64,000 nt of DNA from Parvibaculum sp. (GTDB lineage: Bacteria > Pseudomonadota > Alphaproteobacteria > Parvibaculales > Parvibaculaceae), in assembly GCF_030651915.1 (NCBI RefSeq), contig NZ_JAUSBV010000008.1, positions 124,001 through 188,000 of the forward strand, written 5' to 3'. The position numbers and the translations under genes are program-made. The notes beneath the pieces are model-generated. The model was not told the DNA's origin, made no database searches, and saw only the letters and a list, made by a program, of their open reading frames with translations. Shown one piece after another: positions 1 to 9,548 of the stretch; the stretch's first letter is position 1; the number at the start of each line of letters is the position of its first letter.

Positions 1-931
1 TGTCGGTGACAGTCTTCGTGTAATACGATGACGGGTCGAACAGTGCAGCGGCGACGGCGCTTGCAGCCGCTTCAACAGCGCTTGTAGCAGCGGCGTCCTT
101 GTGTGTGGACGCAGTTGTCGCGTGCGCGCCTGCGGTCGTCGCGCTGGCAGCAGCTTCAGATGCCTTAGTAGTCGCCGCACCTGCGTGCCCTCCTGCGGTC
201 GTCGCGCTGGCAGCGGCAGCATCCTTGTGCGTGCTCGCAGTCGTGGCGCTCGCGGCGGCGGCGTCCTTATGTGAACCGGCTGTCGTCGCGCTGGAAGCAG
301 CTTCAGACGCCTTCGTCGTAGCTGTTGTGGCGTGTGTGGAGGCCGTGTTGCGATACGCCAGCGCATCCTGCGAGTAAGCGAGAGCAGCGACGGCGCTGGC
401 AGCGGCGGCCACCATACTGTTGGACGACGACACCGCGCTTGCTGCGGAGCTATCCGCGCTGATGGCAGCAGCGGTGGCGGCGGCGGCGGTGCTGTTAACG
501 GCGGTAGAGAACTGGCCGTAGGTGATGGCGTCATCCGGCGAAGTAGCGTCGCCAAGGTTCTTCAGACGTCGGCCGCCGACGTCATAGTGGCCTGTTGCGT
601 CCTTACCGAGACGGTCAAGCGCCTCGTCGAGCGCTTCTTGCGTGACGAAGAGTGCCTGCGTGTTCGCAAGGTTGAGGTTCGAGGACACGAGGACCGAGCC
701 GTCCGTGAACGTGACGAGCAAGGCCGCGCCGGGGGTCGTGCGGCGCACCTCGACAACAAGCCCGGCAGCAGGCGCCGGCGACACGTTGATCTGGTAGGCG
801 TTCACCCACGTAAACGCGGTCGGCACGCCATCGACTTTGACGGTGATGTGCGCGGTAGCGAGGTAGTCGAACGCGAAGCCGAAGGCGGTTGTAACGCCGT
901 CGCCCGGCACGCGAATGTAGGAAAGAGCCAT
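1..931 (-). CDS. Tail fibre protein, T7 gp17-like N-terminus (partial)
   Basis: The gene starts at ATG 931 and runs off the left edge, leaving about 310 codons. Residues 1-150 resemble the T7 tail fibre N-terminal domain that attaches the fibre to the tail: MALSYIRVPGDG, then FDYLATAHITVKVDGVPT, and a later NLANTQALFVTQEALDEALDR segment. From about residue 170 the protein becomes an Ala/Ser/Thr-rich string with repeated units such as SATTAG.HKDAAA and TTKASEAAS, typical of fibrous shafts. The receptor-binding tip is beyond the window. It lies downstream of the gp16-like gene, as in T7. Identity of the N-terminal domain is clear; host specificity cannot be inferred. Confidence 0.88.
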   Translation of the reverse strand, partial: MALSYIRVPGDGVTTAFGFAFDYLATAHITVKVDGVPTAFTWVNAYQINVSPAPAAGLVVEVRRTTPGAALLVTFTDGSVLVSSNLNLANTQALFVTQEALDEALDRLGKDATGHYDVGGRRLKNLGDATSPDDAITYGQFSTAVNSTAAAATAAAISADSSAASAVSSSNSMVAAAASAVAALAYSQDALAYRNTASTHATTATTKASEAASSATTAGSHKDAAAASATTASTHKDAAAASATTAGGHAGAATTKASEAAASATTAGAHATTASTHKDAAATSAVEAAASAVAAALFDPSSYYTKTVTD

Positions 932-947
932 GTGGTTCTCCAAAAGG

Positions 948-977
948 AGCGGCCCCCAAGATCACTCAGGGGCCGCG
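948..977 (-). terminator. GC-rich hairpin before tail fibre gene
   Basis: GCGGCCCC and GGGGCCGC form a strong stem between the gp16-like stop and the fibre start. On the minus strand it is followed by TCCTTTT and then the GGAG ribosome-binding site of the fibre gene. It could be a weak terminator or an RNA-processing hairpin that sets fibre expression. The short T-run makes termination uncertain. Confidence 0.4.
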
Positions 978-997
978 TCACTTCTTGCTAGGTGGTG

Positions 998-3900
998 TTA
1001 GGGCTTGACGGAGTTCAGAAGTTCGATGCCCTTCTGCTGCGTCGCAGGCTTGGCCGACTTCGCAGCAGCGGCGCCGACCTTGGCCGCGCGCATCTTGGTG
1101 TTGAACACCGGGTCTTCAGCCATCATCCGCTTCACAGCAGCGCTGTGGTAAGCTTCAATGACCTTTCGCGTGGCACGCTGCCGCGCACCTTCGACGCCCT
1201 CAGGCGTGTCGGGAAGGCGGGCGCGAGCGCTGTCATACGCCGGGCTGTCGAACAGGCGCCGAAGCTTTGCCTGCACGTTCCGGCCGCCGCTATCTGTCAC
1301 GGTAGCCATCGTCTTGTTCAGCGCCGAGTATTCAGCGCCGGTCAGTTCGACGCCGTAGAGCGTCTTCGACGGACTGTAGGCAACGCCGATGCGGATGAGT
1401 TCGTCGGCGATCTCGTTACCTTTGATCGGCATTGACGTGATCGGAGAGAGGAACGTGTCCGGCCGGACAGCAGGTTCGCCTGTGAGCCACGACACGCGCG
1501 CGGGAAGCGTCTCGCTCCACCCCGGAAGGCGGGACTTGAAGCGGTCCTGCACCGTCCGCACTTCGCGGATGATGTTGTCCATCTCGTGTGTCGTCTGGCC
1601 GAGCATCGCGGAGTACGGGAGCATCGACGTCGTCATCTGCTGTATCAGCGCGTTGGCCTTATCGGGGCGGTCGGGGCTGGAAACAGCGTCGATGAGATCG
1701 GTGATGCCTTGGAAGTAGAGCTTGTTCGAGAGCGTCTTACCGAGCGCAAGCGCTGTCACCAGCGTCATGTCCTCGTAGGTCTTGTCACTTCCCTCAAGCT
1801 GCCCGTAAATCTCCGAGCTATCCGCAAGCACGCCGATGATCGTTGCGAACGGGTCGAGGCGCTGATAGCTCACCCACCTGTCACCAATCCGAATGGAATA
1901 CGGCTGCCACCCGGCTTCGATCCACATGGCGCGGAGAGCGTGGTCGCTCGGGCCGGCGCCGGTGACGTTTCCGTTGATGACTTCAGCGGTGATGGCACCA
2001 ACGAGCGCGGTGCCGACAGCCATCTGACCAACGGCGCGGGCGCGAACTTCCTTCGAGACGCCTTCGCCCCAAAGAGCGTTGCGGTGTTCCTTCAGGATCA
2101 TGTTCGCGCCGGGCGTGTAGGCAGCGGCGGTCTTCAGCAGGTTTGTCGGCGTGCGAATGAACGGCGCAATCAAACGGGCGGCGGGATGCCTGTTGACGAA
2201 CCCCTGAACGCTGTTGCCGAGCGTCCCTGCCGGGAGTTCGTGCGTGAACGTGGCGTTACGTGCGGCGTTGATTGCGCGCGCGGCGTTAGCCGTCAACACT
2301 TCCTTACCGCTGACAGGGTCGATCACGGTGGCTGCGCCGCCTGCCGTGTTAAGCGCACGCTTCTCGAACTCATCCGTGACGTAGCGCTTTGCCCCTGCTC
2401 CCTTCAGGCCCATGTCAGACGCTTCCGAGAACAGTTGTCCGTAGAAGTTCGTCCTGTAGGCGATCTGTTTGAAGAACTCGTCTTCAGTCAGCAGGAGGCG
2501 CGTCGGGACATTCAGCGCGACGCCCATTGCGTCAACGGCTCGGCCGGCAGCGGTGGTGGCCCGCCCGGTCGTCCCGTCAACAGACATGCCTAGTGCTTCC
2601 GACGAAATAGCGTTGCGGAAGATGCGGTCGTCAACGGTCGAGTGCGTGTCGAGGACGTTGTCGCCAGTGCGGAAGGCAATCTTCGCCATCTCGTAGCTGT
2701 CCGCAACAGCCATGCGTGCCATAGCGAACCCTTGGTAAGCCTCGCGGGCGGTGCGCATGTCGCCCATGATGGCGGCGCCGGCAGCGGTTGTTAGCGGGTC
2801 CATTACCGTCATCGTAGCGTTCGACAACATGTTGACCATGTGCGTCTTCGGCCCTGACAGGATCGCGTTGATGAAGTTCTCGTTCATCACGTCGATGAAC
2901 TTCCGACCGGCCGACCGTTTCATCACGGCGCGCACCTTGTACGGGCTGCCGCCAGTTGCGGCCAGACGTGCGGCCATCTTGGCGATGCCCTTCTCGCCAC
3001 CGGCAACCGAGAGCGCCTTGAGGTGCCCTATCTGGTCCGGGGAAAGGTCTGCTCCGATGCGGATGCGGCCGGCGCTCGTGGCGCGGGCAGCGGCGGTGCG
3101 GACAACCTGCGTGGCGCCCATGACGTCTTCAAGCGCGCGGACCATGTGGACCAGTTGCGCCTTCTCGACGTCGGTTGCTTGGCCGAGGTTGATCTTCTTC
3201 GCGACGTCGGCAATGTCGCGCGACAGGGCTGCCGAGGTGATGCGCCCGAACGTGAGGAGCTTCGCCTGCTCGGCGGCGTCTTTCGAGAACCGCTCAAGCT
3301 GCGCGAGGGTGTCACCAAGCGTTTCGCCGGTGTCATCCGCCCACGCCTTCAAGGCTTGGTCGCGGACGCGTACATGGCTCTCGACGCTACCGCCGAGGGC
3401 GCGTGTGACGGCCGGCCCAATGGCATCGCCAGTCACCTGCATCACCTGCTGCATGTCAATAGAACCATTGACGCGGGCGAAGTTGATCGCGCGCGTGTCG
3501 GTGCTCGCCATACGGACGATGGTGTCGATCGTCAGTTCGCTGGTGGCGTCTGCCATGATGCGCGATGTGGTCGCGGCGATGGCTTCCGGGTTGACCGTCT
3601 GGAAGTTCGGTGCCGGGACGTCACGCTGCGGGGCGCGCGCGATCGACGCTGCAAGGTCTTCCGGGAACAGGTCGGCCTGCCGGTCGAACGTCTGCGGAGG
3701 CACGGCAGCTTCCACAGCGTCGGCGGCACTCTTCGCGGCTGCCTGCGCGGCTTCGGGGCTGTCGGCCTTGAACACGGCCTTGATGCCTCTGAAGGCGAGG
3801 AGGACGCCTTCGGACAGGACGCCAAGGGACATGCCTTCCAGCACGTTCTTGAGCCGACCCTCGGCATCACTATCGTCGTCGGACGCGGCGAGGTAGTTGA

Positions 3901-4501
3901 TGATGTCGCTTTCCATGCCCGGAAACGTCTCCTGAAGCATGTTGGCGAAGCGCGGGTCGCGGGGGTCGAAGACAACAGCGTCCGCGATCCCACCCTCGAC
4001 GGCAGCCTTCGTGAAGGCACCTGTCCGGGTTGCGGTCTTTGTGAACGCCGTGAGCTTACCAGCGCCGACAAACCCTGAGATGAACTGCGCAGCACCTTTC
4101 GGGAGCGCGTAGGAGATGTCGTCAGGACGTGTGCTGTCCTCAGACAGGATCGAGAGGTTGTCCTGCTGCTGGACAGCGGGCGTGCCCTCGCCGACATCAC
4201 CGACGACGGCTGCGCCTGTCAGCGCCTCAGCCACGCCAGAGAGCGCCTTGGTAACGGGGAACCCCTCGGCCAGCGCCGGGAGGACGTACTTGTCAGCGAA
4301 CTTCGTCGTCTCGCTGGCGGCGGCTAGAACACCGTCCACGACGCCGGCGCCGATGTTGACGAGGACGCTGTTGTCGCTGTCAGCGTCAGCACCGCCGCTG
4401 AGGCGGGTCGCCGCACCTTCGCCGAACCGCCTGTCGAAAGCAGGAGCAGCGTCGGGGTGTTGCTTGAGATATTCTACGTCTTTCGCTGTCGGCTCTGCCA
4501 T
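998..4501 (-). CDS. Internal virion protein, gp16-like ejection protein
   Basis: This 1,167-residue protein is the largest in the phage and occupies the T7 gene 16 position, directly before the fibre gene. In T7 the equivalent protein is packed in the capsid core and forms part of the channel that carries DNA across the cell envelope. The N-terminus (MAEPTAKDVEYLKQHPDAAP) shows no lytic transglycosylase domain, unlike T7 gp16. The middle has long helical stretches and several Ala-rich hydrophobic segments. The assignment rests on size and gene order; sequence motifs are few. Its start is 3 bases from the stop of the preceding gp15-like gene. Confidence 0.78.
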   Translation of the reverse strand: MAEPTAKDVEYLKQHPDAAPAFDRRFGEGAATRLSGGADADSDNSVLVNIGAGVVDGVLAAASETTKFADKYVLPALAEGFPVTKALSGVAEALTGAAVVGDVGEGTPAVQQQDNLSILSEDSTRPDDISYALPKGAAQFISGFVGAGKLTAFTKTATRTGAFTKAAVEGGIADAVVFDPRDPRFANMLQETFPGMESDIINYLAASDDDSDAEGRLKNVLEGMSLGVLSEGVLLAFRGIKAVFKADSPEAAQAAAKSAADAVEAAVPPQTFDRQADLFPEDLAASIARAPQRDVPAPNFQTVNPEAIAATTSRIMADATSELTIDTIVRMASTDTRAINFARVNGSIDMQQVMQVTGDAIGPAVTRALGGSVESHVRVRDQALKAWADDTGETLGDTLAQLERFSKDAAEQAKLLTFGRITSAALSRDIADVAKKINLGQATDVEKAQLVHMVRALEDVMGATQVVRTAAARATSAGRIRIGADLSPDQIGHLKALSVAGGEKGIAKMAARLAATGGSPYKVRAVMKRSAGRKFIDVMNENFINAILSGPKTHMVNMLSNATMTVMDPLTTAAGAAIMGDMRTAREAYQGFAMARMAVADSYEMAKIAFRTGDNVLDTHSTVDDRIFRNAISSEALGMSVDGTTGRATTAAGRAVDAMGVALNVPTRLLLTEDEFFKQIAYRTNFYGQLFSEASDMGLKGAGAKRYVTDEFEKRALNTAGGAATVIDPVSGKEVLTANAARAINAARNATFTHELPAGTLGNSVQGFVNRHPAARLIAPFIRTPTNLLKTAAAYTPGANMILKEHRNALWGEGVSKEVRARAVGQMAVGTALVGAITAEVINGNVTGAGPSDHALRAMWIEAGWQPYSIRIGDRWVSYQRLDPFATIIGVLADSSEIYGQLEGSDKTYEDMTLVTALALGKTLSNKLYFQGITDLIDAVSSPDRPDKANALIQQMTTSMLPYSAMLGQTTHEMDNIIREVRTVQDRFKSRLPGWSETLPARVSWLTGEPAVRPDTFLSPITSMPIKGNEIADELIRIGVAYSPSKTLYGVELTGAEYSALNKTMATVTDSGGRNVQAKLRRLFDSPAYDSARARLPDTPEGVEGARQRATRKVIEAYHSAAVKRMMAEDPVFNTKMRAAKVGAAAAKSAKPATQQKGIELLNSVKP

Positions 4502-4503
4502 TG

Positions 4504-6105
4504 TCAGTCAATCCAATCCGGCGTGTATGGGGGAGGTGTGGTAGGCGCTGCGTCTGGTAGCGGCGCGGGAGGCGCGGCGTCCGGTTTCATCAGCGTGCGT
4601 ACCGTGTTCTGAAGGCGGAGGTACGTCTTCTCAGCGTGGTCGCGCGTTGACGACATCGTGTTCGTGAAGTCTTCGCCGCTGCTCTGTGACCAGTGCCGGG
4701 CAACCTCGTTGTCGAACTCGCGTATCAGGTTGGACGCCATGATCGCCCGATCAATGTCGAACTCGCTCATCTCGTCAGGCGCAACAAGCGGCTTAACGAG
4801 CGCTTCAAGACTGCGGCGCGTCTGAGACACGGTCCAGTCGTTCATCACAGTACCTTCGGAACGAGAGCGTTCGATTGTGCGGCGCGCGTCCTTCATAGAA
4901 GCTGTTGAGATACGGTTCTCGGACGCGAGGTGGTTGATGCGCTGTTCGGCTGCATCAGGGTCGCGGACGGCGAGGCCGTACAGGTCGCTGATCTCTCGCG
5001 GGTCTTCCGTTGTCTGGCCCGCGAGCAGCGCCTTGCGCGCGCTTTCAAGCTGCATAGCCTTCGCAGGGTCGATGTCGTTAAGCTCGGAGATGAAGCTGCG
5101 GACGTCGGCCTGCGGGTTGTTCAGTAGGACTTCCACGCCTTCCTTCATGGACTGGCGTGAGCGGTCTTCGCGGTCCTTGGTTACGCGCCACTCGTAGAAC
5201 TGCGCGTCGGCGCGGTTCTCAGAACGGATGGCATCAGACACGTTGTCGGCTGCCTTCTTGAACGCAGACGTTCCAGACAGCTTGCCGGTGCCGAGCGTGA
5301 CGCCATCAGCGACGCGCAGGATGTCGAGATCACCTGACTGCTGCGCCATCGCAATGATCGCGCCGGCGACGATGTCGTTCGCCTTGGACTTGTTCATCCC
5401 GCTTGCAATCATCGCGTCCACCTTCAACTGCACGGCAGAGGCGACGGAAGCGGCAGCGGCGGCAGGGGCACGCGTGAACAGGTCGTTGTCGAGCGCGTCC
5501 TGCATCGTGTTCTGCACACTGATGTCGAGTTCAGCCATCGCGTCCTGCTCAAGCTGCGCGACGTAGTCAGTCGTGTGGCGTGACAGAAGGTTCTCGCGCG
5601 ACGACTGCATCATCGGCGTGAGCACGTCGTCCACGAGATGTCGCGGGTACGTGTCGATCCCGTTCTCCTGCATAAGGCGCGCGTAGGCGGACTGGTGAAA
5701 GCGGTCCACTGCCGTGACGTCATCGCTGCCGCGCAGGTCGCTGGCGGCGTACTCAGTACGTACCTTCGCGTCAATCTCGTGCGCGAGGTTGGAGAGATGG
5801 GCACGCTGAAACCCGCGCTTGAAATGCGGGGAGGCGCCGGCAGGAACAGCGCCGCTCTTGATGGCGTCGTTCCAGTTCTGTCGGTTCGCCTCAAGCTGCG
5901 CGGTGGCGCCCTCCTTCTCTTCACGGACACGGGCGTCGTCACTCAGCTTGTCAGCGATCGGCTTGAGAGAGCCAAGTGCAGTGAGCAGCGCAGCAGCGCC
6001 GCTTTCAGACGAGGCGCGCGCCGGGACTACGTATGTGTCGGTGAGGCTGATTGTCTGTCGGTTGGTCGGGTCAGGGAGGCGCGCTACGCGCTCGCGTTCA
6101 GTCAT
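4504..6105 (-). CDS. Internal virion protein, gp15-like
   Basis: The product is 533 residues, mostly helical and highly charged, ending in a proline-rich tail (PPAPLPDAAPTTPPPYTPDW). It sits between the gp14-like and gp16-like genes, matching the T7 order of ejection proteins. T7 gp15 is about 750 residues, so this one is short. No enzymatic motif is visible. The start at 6105 (MTERERVARLPDP) follows the gp14-like stop by about 20 bases. Function as a core or ejectosome tube protein is inferred mainly from position. Confidence 0.7.
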   Translation of the reverse strand: MTERERVARLPDPTNRQTISLTDTYVVPARASSESGAAALLTALGSLKPIADKLSDDARVREEKEGATAQLEANRQNWNDAIKSGAVPAGASPHFKRGFQRAHLSNLAHEIDAKVRTEYAASDLRGSDDVTAVDRFHQSAYARLMQENGIDTYPRHLVDDVLTPMMQSSRENLLSRHTTDYVAQLEQDAMAELDISVQNTMQDALDNDLFTRAPAAAAASVASAVQLKVDAMIASGMNKSKANDIVAGAIIAMAQQSGDLDILRVADGVTLGTGKLSGTSAFKKAADNVSDAIRSENRADAQFYEWRVTKDREDRSRQSMKEGVEVLLNNPQADVRSFISELNDIDPAKAMQLESARKALLAGQTTEDPREISDLYGLAVRDPDAAEQRINHLASENRISTASMKDARRTIERSRSEGTVMNDWTVSQTRRSLEALVKPLVAPDEMSEFDIDRAIMASNLIREFDNEVARHWSQSSGEDFTNTMSSTRDHAEKTYLRLQNTVRTLMKPDAAPPAPLPDAAPTTPPPYTPDWID

Positions 6106-6125
6106 GTGATTGGCCTTTGTGCTGT

Positions 6126-6665
6126 CTACTTAGCGCCAGCGGTTTGATTGGCTGTGAACGCCTCGCCACCGAGCTTCATGGCAGCGCCGAAGTAATCCGG
6201 GGCAGTTCCTTTGGGCACGGAGTTTATGCGGTTCTGCATCGTCGTCTTAGCACCGTCTAGCTGAAGCACGGCGCCGGTGCGGTTCCACTGTGTCTGACGC
6301 TGCGAGGCACCGATTAGGCGGTTCTCAGCAGCGCTGAAGTCGTCCATCAGTGCCTTGACGGAGAGGCCGCCTGTGCCTGCTTCACCGGCTGAAGTCGCGA
6401 CAGTGGCGCGGCGACGCGCGCCTTCGCGCTGCGTGGCAGTCGTGTTGTCGGCCTCCTGCTGGTCCTGTTGACCGAGCGCGGCGTTGGACTGGTTGATGTT
6501 ATCGACGAACGCCTGCTGCGCGTTCAGTGTGTTCTGCTGCTGCTGCGCATCCTGCGCCTTCTGCGCGGCGCTCTGTGACACGATGCTGCCGATCGCCGAC
6601 GCGGCACTCATCGCCAAGCTTATGTACATAGCGGTGGTTGTGGTGATCGTTACCGGCTCACACAT
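6126..6665 (-). CDS. Internal virion protein, gp14-like
   Basis: A 179-residue protein with a hydrophobic N-terminal segment (MYISLAMSAASAIGSIVSQ, about residues 12-30) followed by a Gln/Ala-rich coiled-coil region (AQQQQNTLNAQQAF) and RRRATVATSAGEAGTGG. This pattern is typical of the T7 gp14 family, which lodges in the outer membrane during ejection. ATG 6665 (MCEPVTITT) is chosen because upstream in-frame codons overlap the gp13-like gene. It overlaps that gene by 8 bases. The call is supported by both pattern and position. Confidence 0.78.
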   Translation of the reverse strand: MCEPVTITTTTAMYISLAMSAASAIGSIVSQSAAQKAQDAQQQQNTLNAQQAFVDNINQSNAALGQQDQQEADNTTATQREGARRRATVATSAGEAGTGGLSVKALMDDFSAAENRLIGASQRQTQWNRTGAVLQLDGAKTTMQNRINSVPKGTAPDYFGAAMKLGGEAFTANQTAGAK

Positions 6666-7116
6666 TTCGGTGTCTTTCGTAGTGGATGAATGGGGTTCTA
6701 GCGCGGCCGTGCGCTGGTGACACGCCAACACGCTTGAAGCCGGCCCACGTTATTAGACGGGCGTGGAGCGTGTTTCGCGCATCAGCGGTGCATGTCAGGG
6801 TCGGGTATGCGATCTGCTGCGCGTCGAGCCACCCGCGAGAGCGGCGTAAGAAAGCGGAGGCGTGCGTTTCCAGTGCAGGCGTGCTCAGGAGCCACACAGC
6901 GCCCGAGCCTGTCACAGGAACGATGCCGAAGGCTGCCACAGGCACACCGTCAGCAGTTCCTACGAGACACGGCGCGCTGTCGGCTAGGCCACTCACCAGA
7001 ACGGAGAGCGGTGTCCTTCCAGACGCGGCCGCAATCTCGGCAACGTCCGCCTCGCGGAGGCGCGGCGCGAGCCACAGAATGTCCTCAACCGTTGCGAGGC
7101 GGACGTTGTAATCCAT
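6658..7116 (-). CDS. gp13-like protein, GNAT-like fold (DUF2833 type)
   Basis: This 152-residue protein starts MDYNVRLATVEDILWLAPRLREADVAEI and contains GVPVAAFGIVPV and AWLDAQ-like segments in a GNAT acetyltransferase-like layout, ending with WAGFKRVG. That layout is shared with the T7 gp13 / DUF2833 family found between tail tubular B and gp14. T7 gp13 is needed for assembly of the internal core but is not itself abundant in virions. The ATG overlaps the TGA of the gp12-like gene (TGATG), implying translational coupling. No proof of acetyltransferase activity can be drawn. Confidence 0.7.
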   Translation of the reverse strand: MDYNVRLATVEDILWLAPRLREADVAEIAAASGRTPLSVLVSGLADSAPCLVGTADGVPVAAFGIVPVTGSGAVWLLSTPALETHASAFLRRSRGWLDAQQIAYPTLTCTADARNTLHARLITWAGFKRVGVSPAHGRARTPFIHYERHRNV

Positions 7117-9539
7117 CAGATGCTCTTACTCTTCGGCGTGAACTCTGCGGTCCACTCTGCCGAGATGAATGTGGAGGGGAGATAACTGTCGTTCACCAGA
7201 TCAATGCGAACCTGATCGTTCTTGGACATGACCATCACGAGGACGTCGCCGCTATCCACAACGGGACTGCCGAGAATGGCGGCACCATCACCTAGCGTGT
7301 GTCCGGTGTAGAGCGTGCGGCTGACTTCTCTGAACGCAGGCTCTACCTCAACCGCGAACTGTGCGGTGTTGTCGAAGGTGACGCGCAGCGTCTTGACCTG
7401 CACACGACCGTCCTTAACAACGACTTCACCACCGCCGCTTGACGGCCTACGAACAACGAAGTCCGAGAACGTGTAGCGAAGCGTGTAGACCTTCCCGATG
7501 AAGACAGGCGTGGACGTGTAGTCGCCGAAGGCTGAGACAGTTGTCGAAGAGGGACGTGTGTGGGGAATAGAGGTGCCGGCTGGATCGGCAGAGGGCGCGC
7601 GAACAACAACCTGAACGGCGCCTGCCTCGACGAACGGAAGTGTCCATGTCGTCAGTCCGGTCCCGGCACTGTACGCAACAGAGGTGCATTGCGCCTCCGT
7701 GATGCGTCGGTCGAGGCGGACGATGAACGGGAGATGCGTGTCTGTAGCTTTCTCGGAAAGCTCGATGCTCTCAATGAACGTGCCAGACGCGCGCTGCACA
7801 AGAAGGTACAGAGATGACTGGAAGAACTTTACCGAGCGCACGACAACACCGTCGCCGAACTGCCACTTAGTCCAAGCGTTCTGAACACGGTCGTTGCCCT
7901 GCCAGAAATACTTGTAGACGAAAATTGTGTCAGGCGCGGCGGAAGAGAGCGTGGCGATCATGTCAACAGTCGTTGACGGTTCCAGAAGGAACACGCCGGA
8001 CGGGATGTATGACGGGACGTGTGCTGTTAGCTCAACACTGCTCGTTGACTGCGCTTCGCTGTCGTCGGCGACGTAGAACTCCCTAACGGAAGCTGTCGCG
8101 CCGGCCTCTGACACGAAGTAGACGAACCGGCCGTTAGCGATAGGCCGTGCTGTTGAGACGTTCTCGTACTCTGTCACCGGCGTCACGGAAACTGTGGAGG
8201 CCGTCAGGGTGGCCGGCGATCCGAGGACAAACTGTGTCTGGTCGGAGAACAGCACTAGGTTCCTCTTCACGGGGATCGCTGCCGACAGTGTGGACGCCTT
8301 TACATGCGCCACGCTGACGTCGATGAAGTCAGTGTCAAGGGTTGTGGTGACTGTCGCACGCGTGAAACTGAAATACTCACCAGCCTCACTGAGGATCACG
8401 TTCTCTCCTGCGAGGAACCCGAGACGGTTGCGGTTGAAGTAGACGTCCTTGATCTTCTCGCCAATGAACGAGGGCAGCGGGTTGCTGTCGTCGTCGCCGA
8501 CGTCGCGTGGTTTCCACGCTGCCTGCTTGAACGTGAACGTACCGTCACTCTCGCGAACGAGTTGGTGAGGCATCGTCGCGGGGTTGGTGCCGAGGACCAT
8601 GTCGGGCGCGGGGCACTCTTTCCACCCGCCTTCGCCGAAGCTGGTTCCGTCCTTCGTGGCAAACTGCACCCAGTAGTCGCCGACGCTGGCGCCTTCCTTG
8701 GCGAGCACCTTCAAGCGCATGCTGTTGACGCACTTCGGCGGAAGGTCCGCAACCGTCTTGACGCTCCGGTAGATGAGACGCGTGTTCACGTCACCGTAAC
8801 CGTCCGTAAAGTCGATCGAAGAGAACACGCCGGAGTTGCGCTTGATAGCGATGTAGTTGTCCGACCGGCTCTTTGTGTATGTGGCGCCGCTGAGAGCGTT
8901 CAGGCCACCAGTCATTCCAGTGTAGGCAGCCAGAGAACCAGCGCCGTCGTTGCCCTGCCACAGACGCTCTGCGATGTGATCCGTGGCAACATACGTGGAC
9001 TGAAGGGTGTCGTTGTTTCGACACGTCAAGAACGTGGCGTTGGCACCGTCGATAGTGGCGATGTACTTCGTCGTGTAGTTGCCTGCCCGAAACCAGAACA
9101 CAGCCTGCTCCTCAAGGAGCGCCGTCTTCGTGGTTCCTGCGAGAACAGTCACGGCCTTGTTAGCAATGAATGTGAAGTCCGACACGGTGACGGCTGCGAA
9201 GCCGTGGAGCGGATTGGCGTTGTTCAGGTACGCCTTGCCGTTCGGGAACGCGACTGTCTTCTCGTTACCCGCAAGGTCAAAGACCTTCAGGTCGCCGTTC
9301 GAGATGACGACGACGTAGCGCTCGGCGCTGTCGCGGTTTATCCAGTGCGTGTAGATGTTGCCGAGGGCGCCGGCTGAGACGCGGCCACGGTGCAACGTAG
9401 GCAGGCGCTTTGAAAGGCCGGACACGACAGACGTGTAGCCATTCACCACTGCGCGCGCCTGCGACGGGAGCTTCAGCGTGTCGGGCTGCTGGCTAACGCC
9501 GTTGACGAGGTTTGGCACGGAGCCAATTACTCGGGTCAT
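7116..9539 (-). CDS. Tail tubular protein B (gp12-like nozzle)
   Basis: The 807-residue product begins MTRVIGSVPNLVNGVSQQPDTLKLPSQA, the diagnostic start of T7-like tail tubular protein B (nozzle). Later segments such as KIKDVYFNRNRLGFLAGENVILSEAG and LFSDQTQFVL are characteristic of the family's beta-propeller body. Length agrees with T7 gp12 (about 794). It follows the tail tubular A gene with a 9-base gap and is coupled to the gp13-like gene downstream. It forms the distal part of the short tail to which fibres attach. Confidence 0.95.
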   Translation of the reverse strand: MTRVIGSVPNLVNGVSQQPDTLKLPSQARAVVNGYTSVVSGLSKRLPTLHRGRVSAGALGNIYTHWINRDSAERYVVVISNGDLKVFDLAGNEKTVAFPNGKAYLNNANPLHGFAAVTVSDFTFIANKAVTVLAGTTKTALLEEQAVFWFRAGNYTTKYIATIDGANATFLTCRNNDTLQSTYVATDHIAERLWQGNDGAGSLAAYTGMTGGLNALSGATYTKSRSDNYIAIKRNSGVFSSIDFTDGYGDVNTRLIYRSVKTVADLPPKCVNSMRLKVLAKEGASVGDYWVQFATKDGTSFGEGGWKECPAPDMVLGTNPATMPHQLVRESDGTFTFKQAAWKPRDVGDDDSNPLPSFIGEKIKDVYFNRNRLGFLAGENVILSEAGEYFSFTRATVTTTLDTDFIDVSVAHVKASTLSAAIPVKRNLVLFSDQTQFVLGSPATLTASTVSVTPVTEYENVSTARPIANGRFVYFVSEAGATASVREFYVADDSEAQSTSSVELTAHVPSYIPSGVFLLEPSTTVDMIATLSSAAPDTIFVYKYFWQGNDRVQNAWTKWQFGDGVVVRSVKFFQSSLYLLVQRASGTFIESIELSEKATDTHLPFIVRLDRRITEAQCTSVAYSAGTGLTTWTLPFVEAGAVQVVVRAPSADPAGTSIPHTRPSSTTVSAFGDYTSTPVFIGKVYTLRYTFSDFVVRRPSSGGGEVVVKDGRVQVKTLRVTFDNTAQFAVEVEPAFREVSRTLYTGHTLGDGAAILGSPVVDSGDVLVMVMSKNDQVRIDLVNDSYLPSTFISAEWTAEFTPKSKSI

Positions 9540-9548
9540 GTCGGTGTC

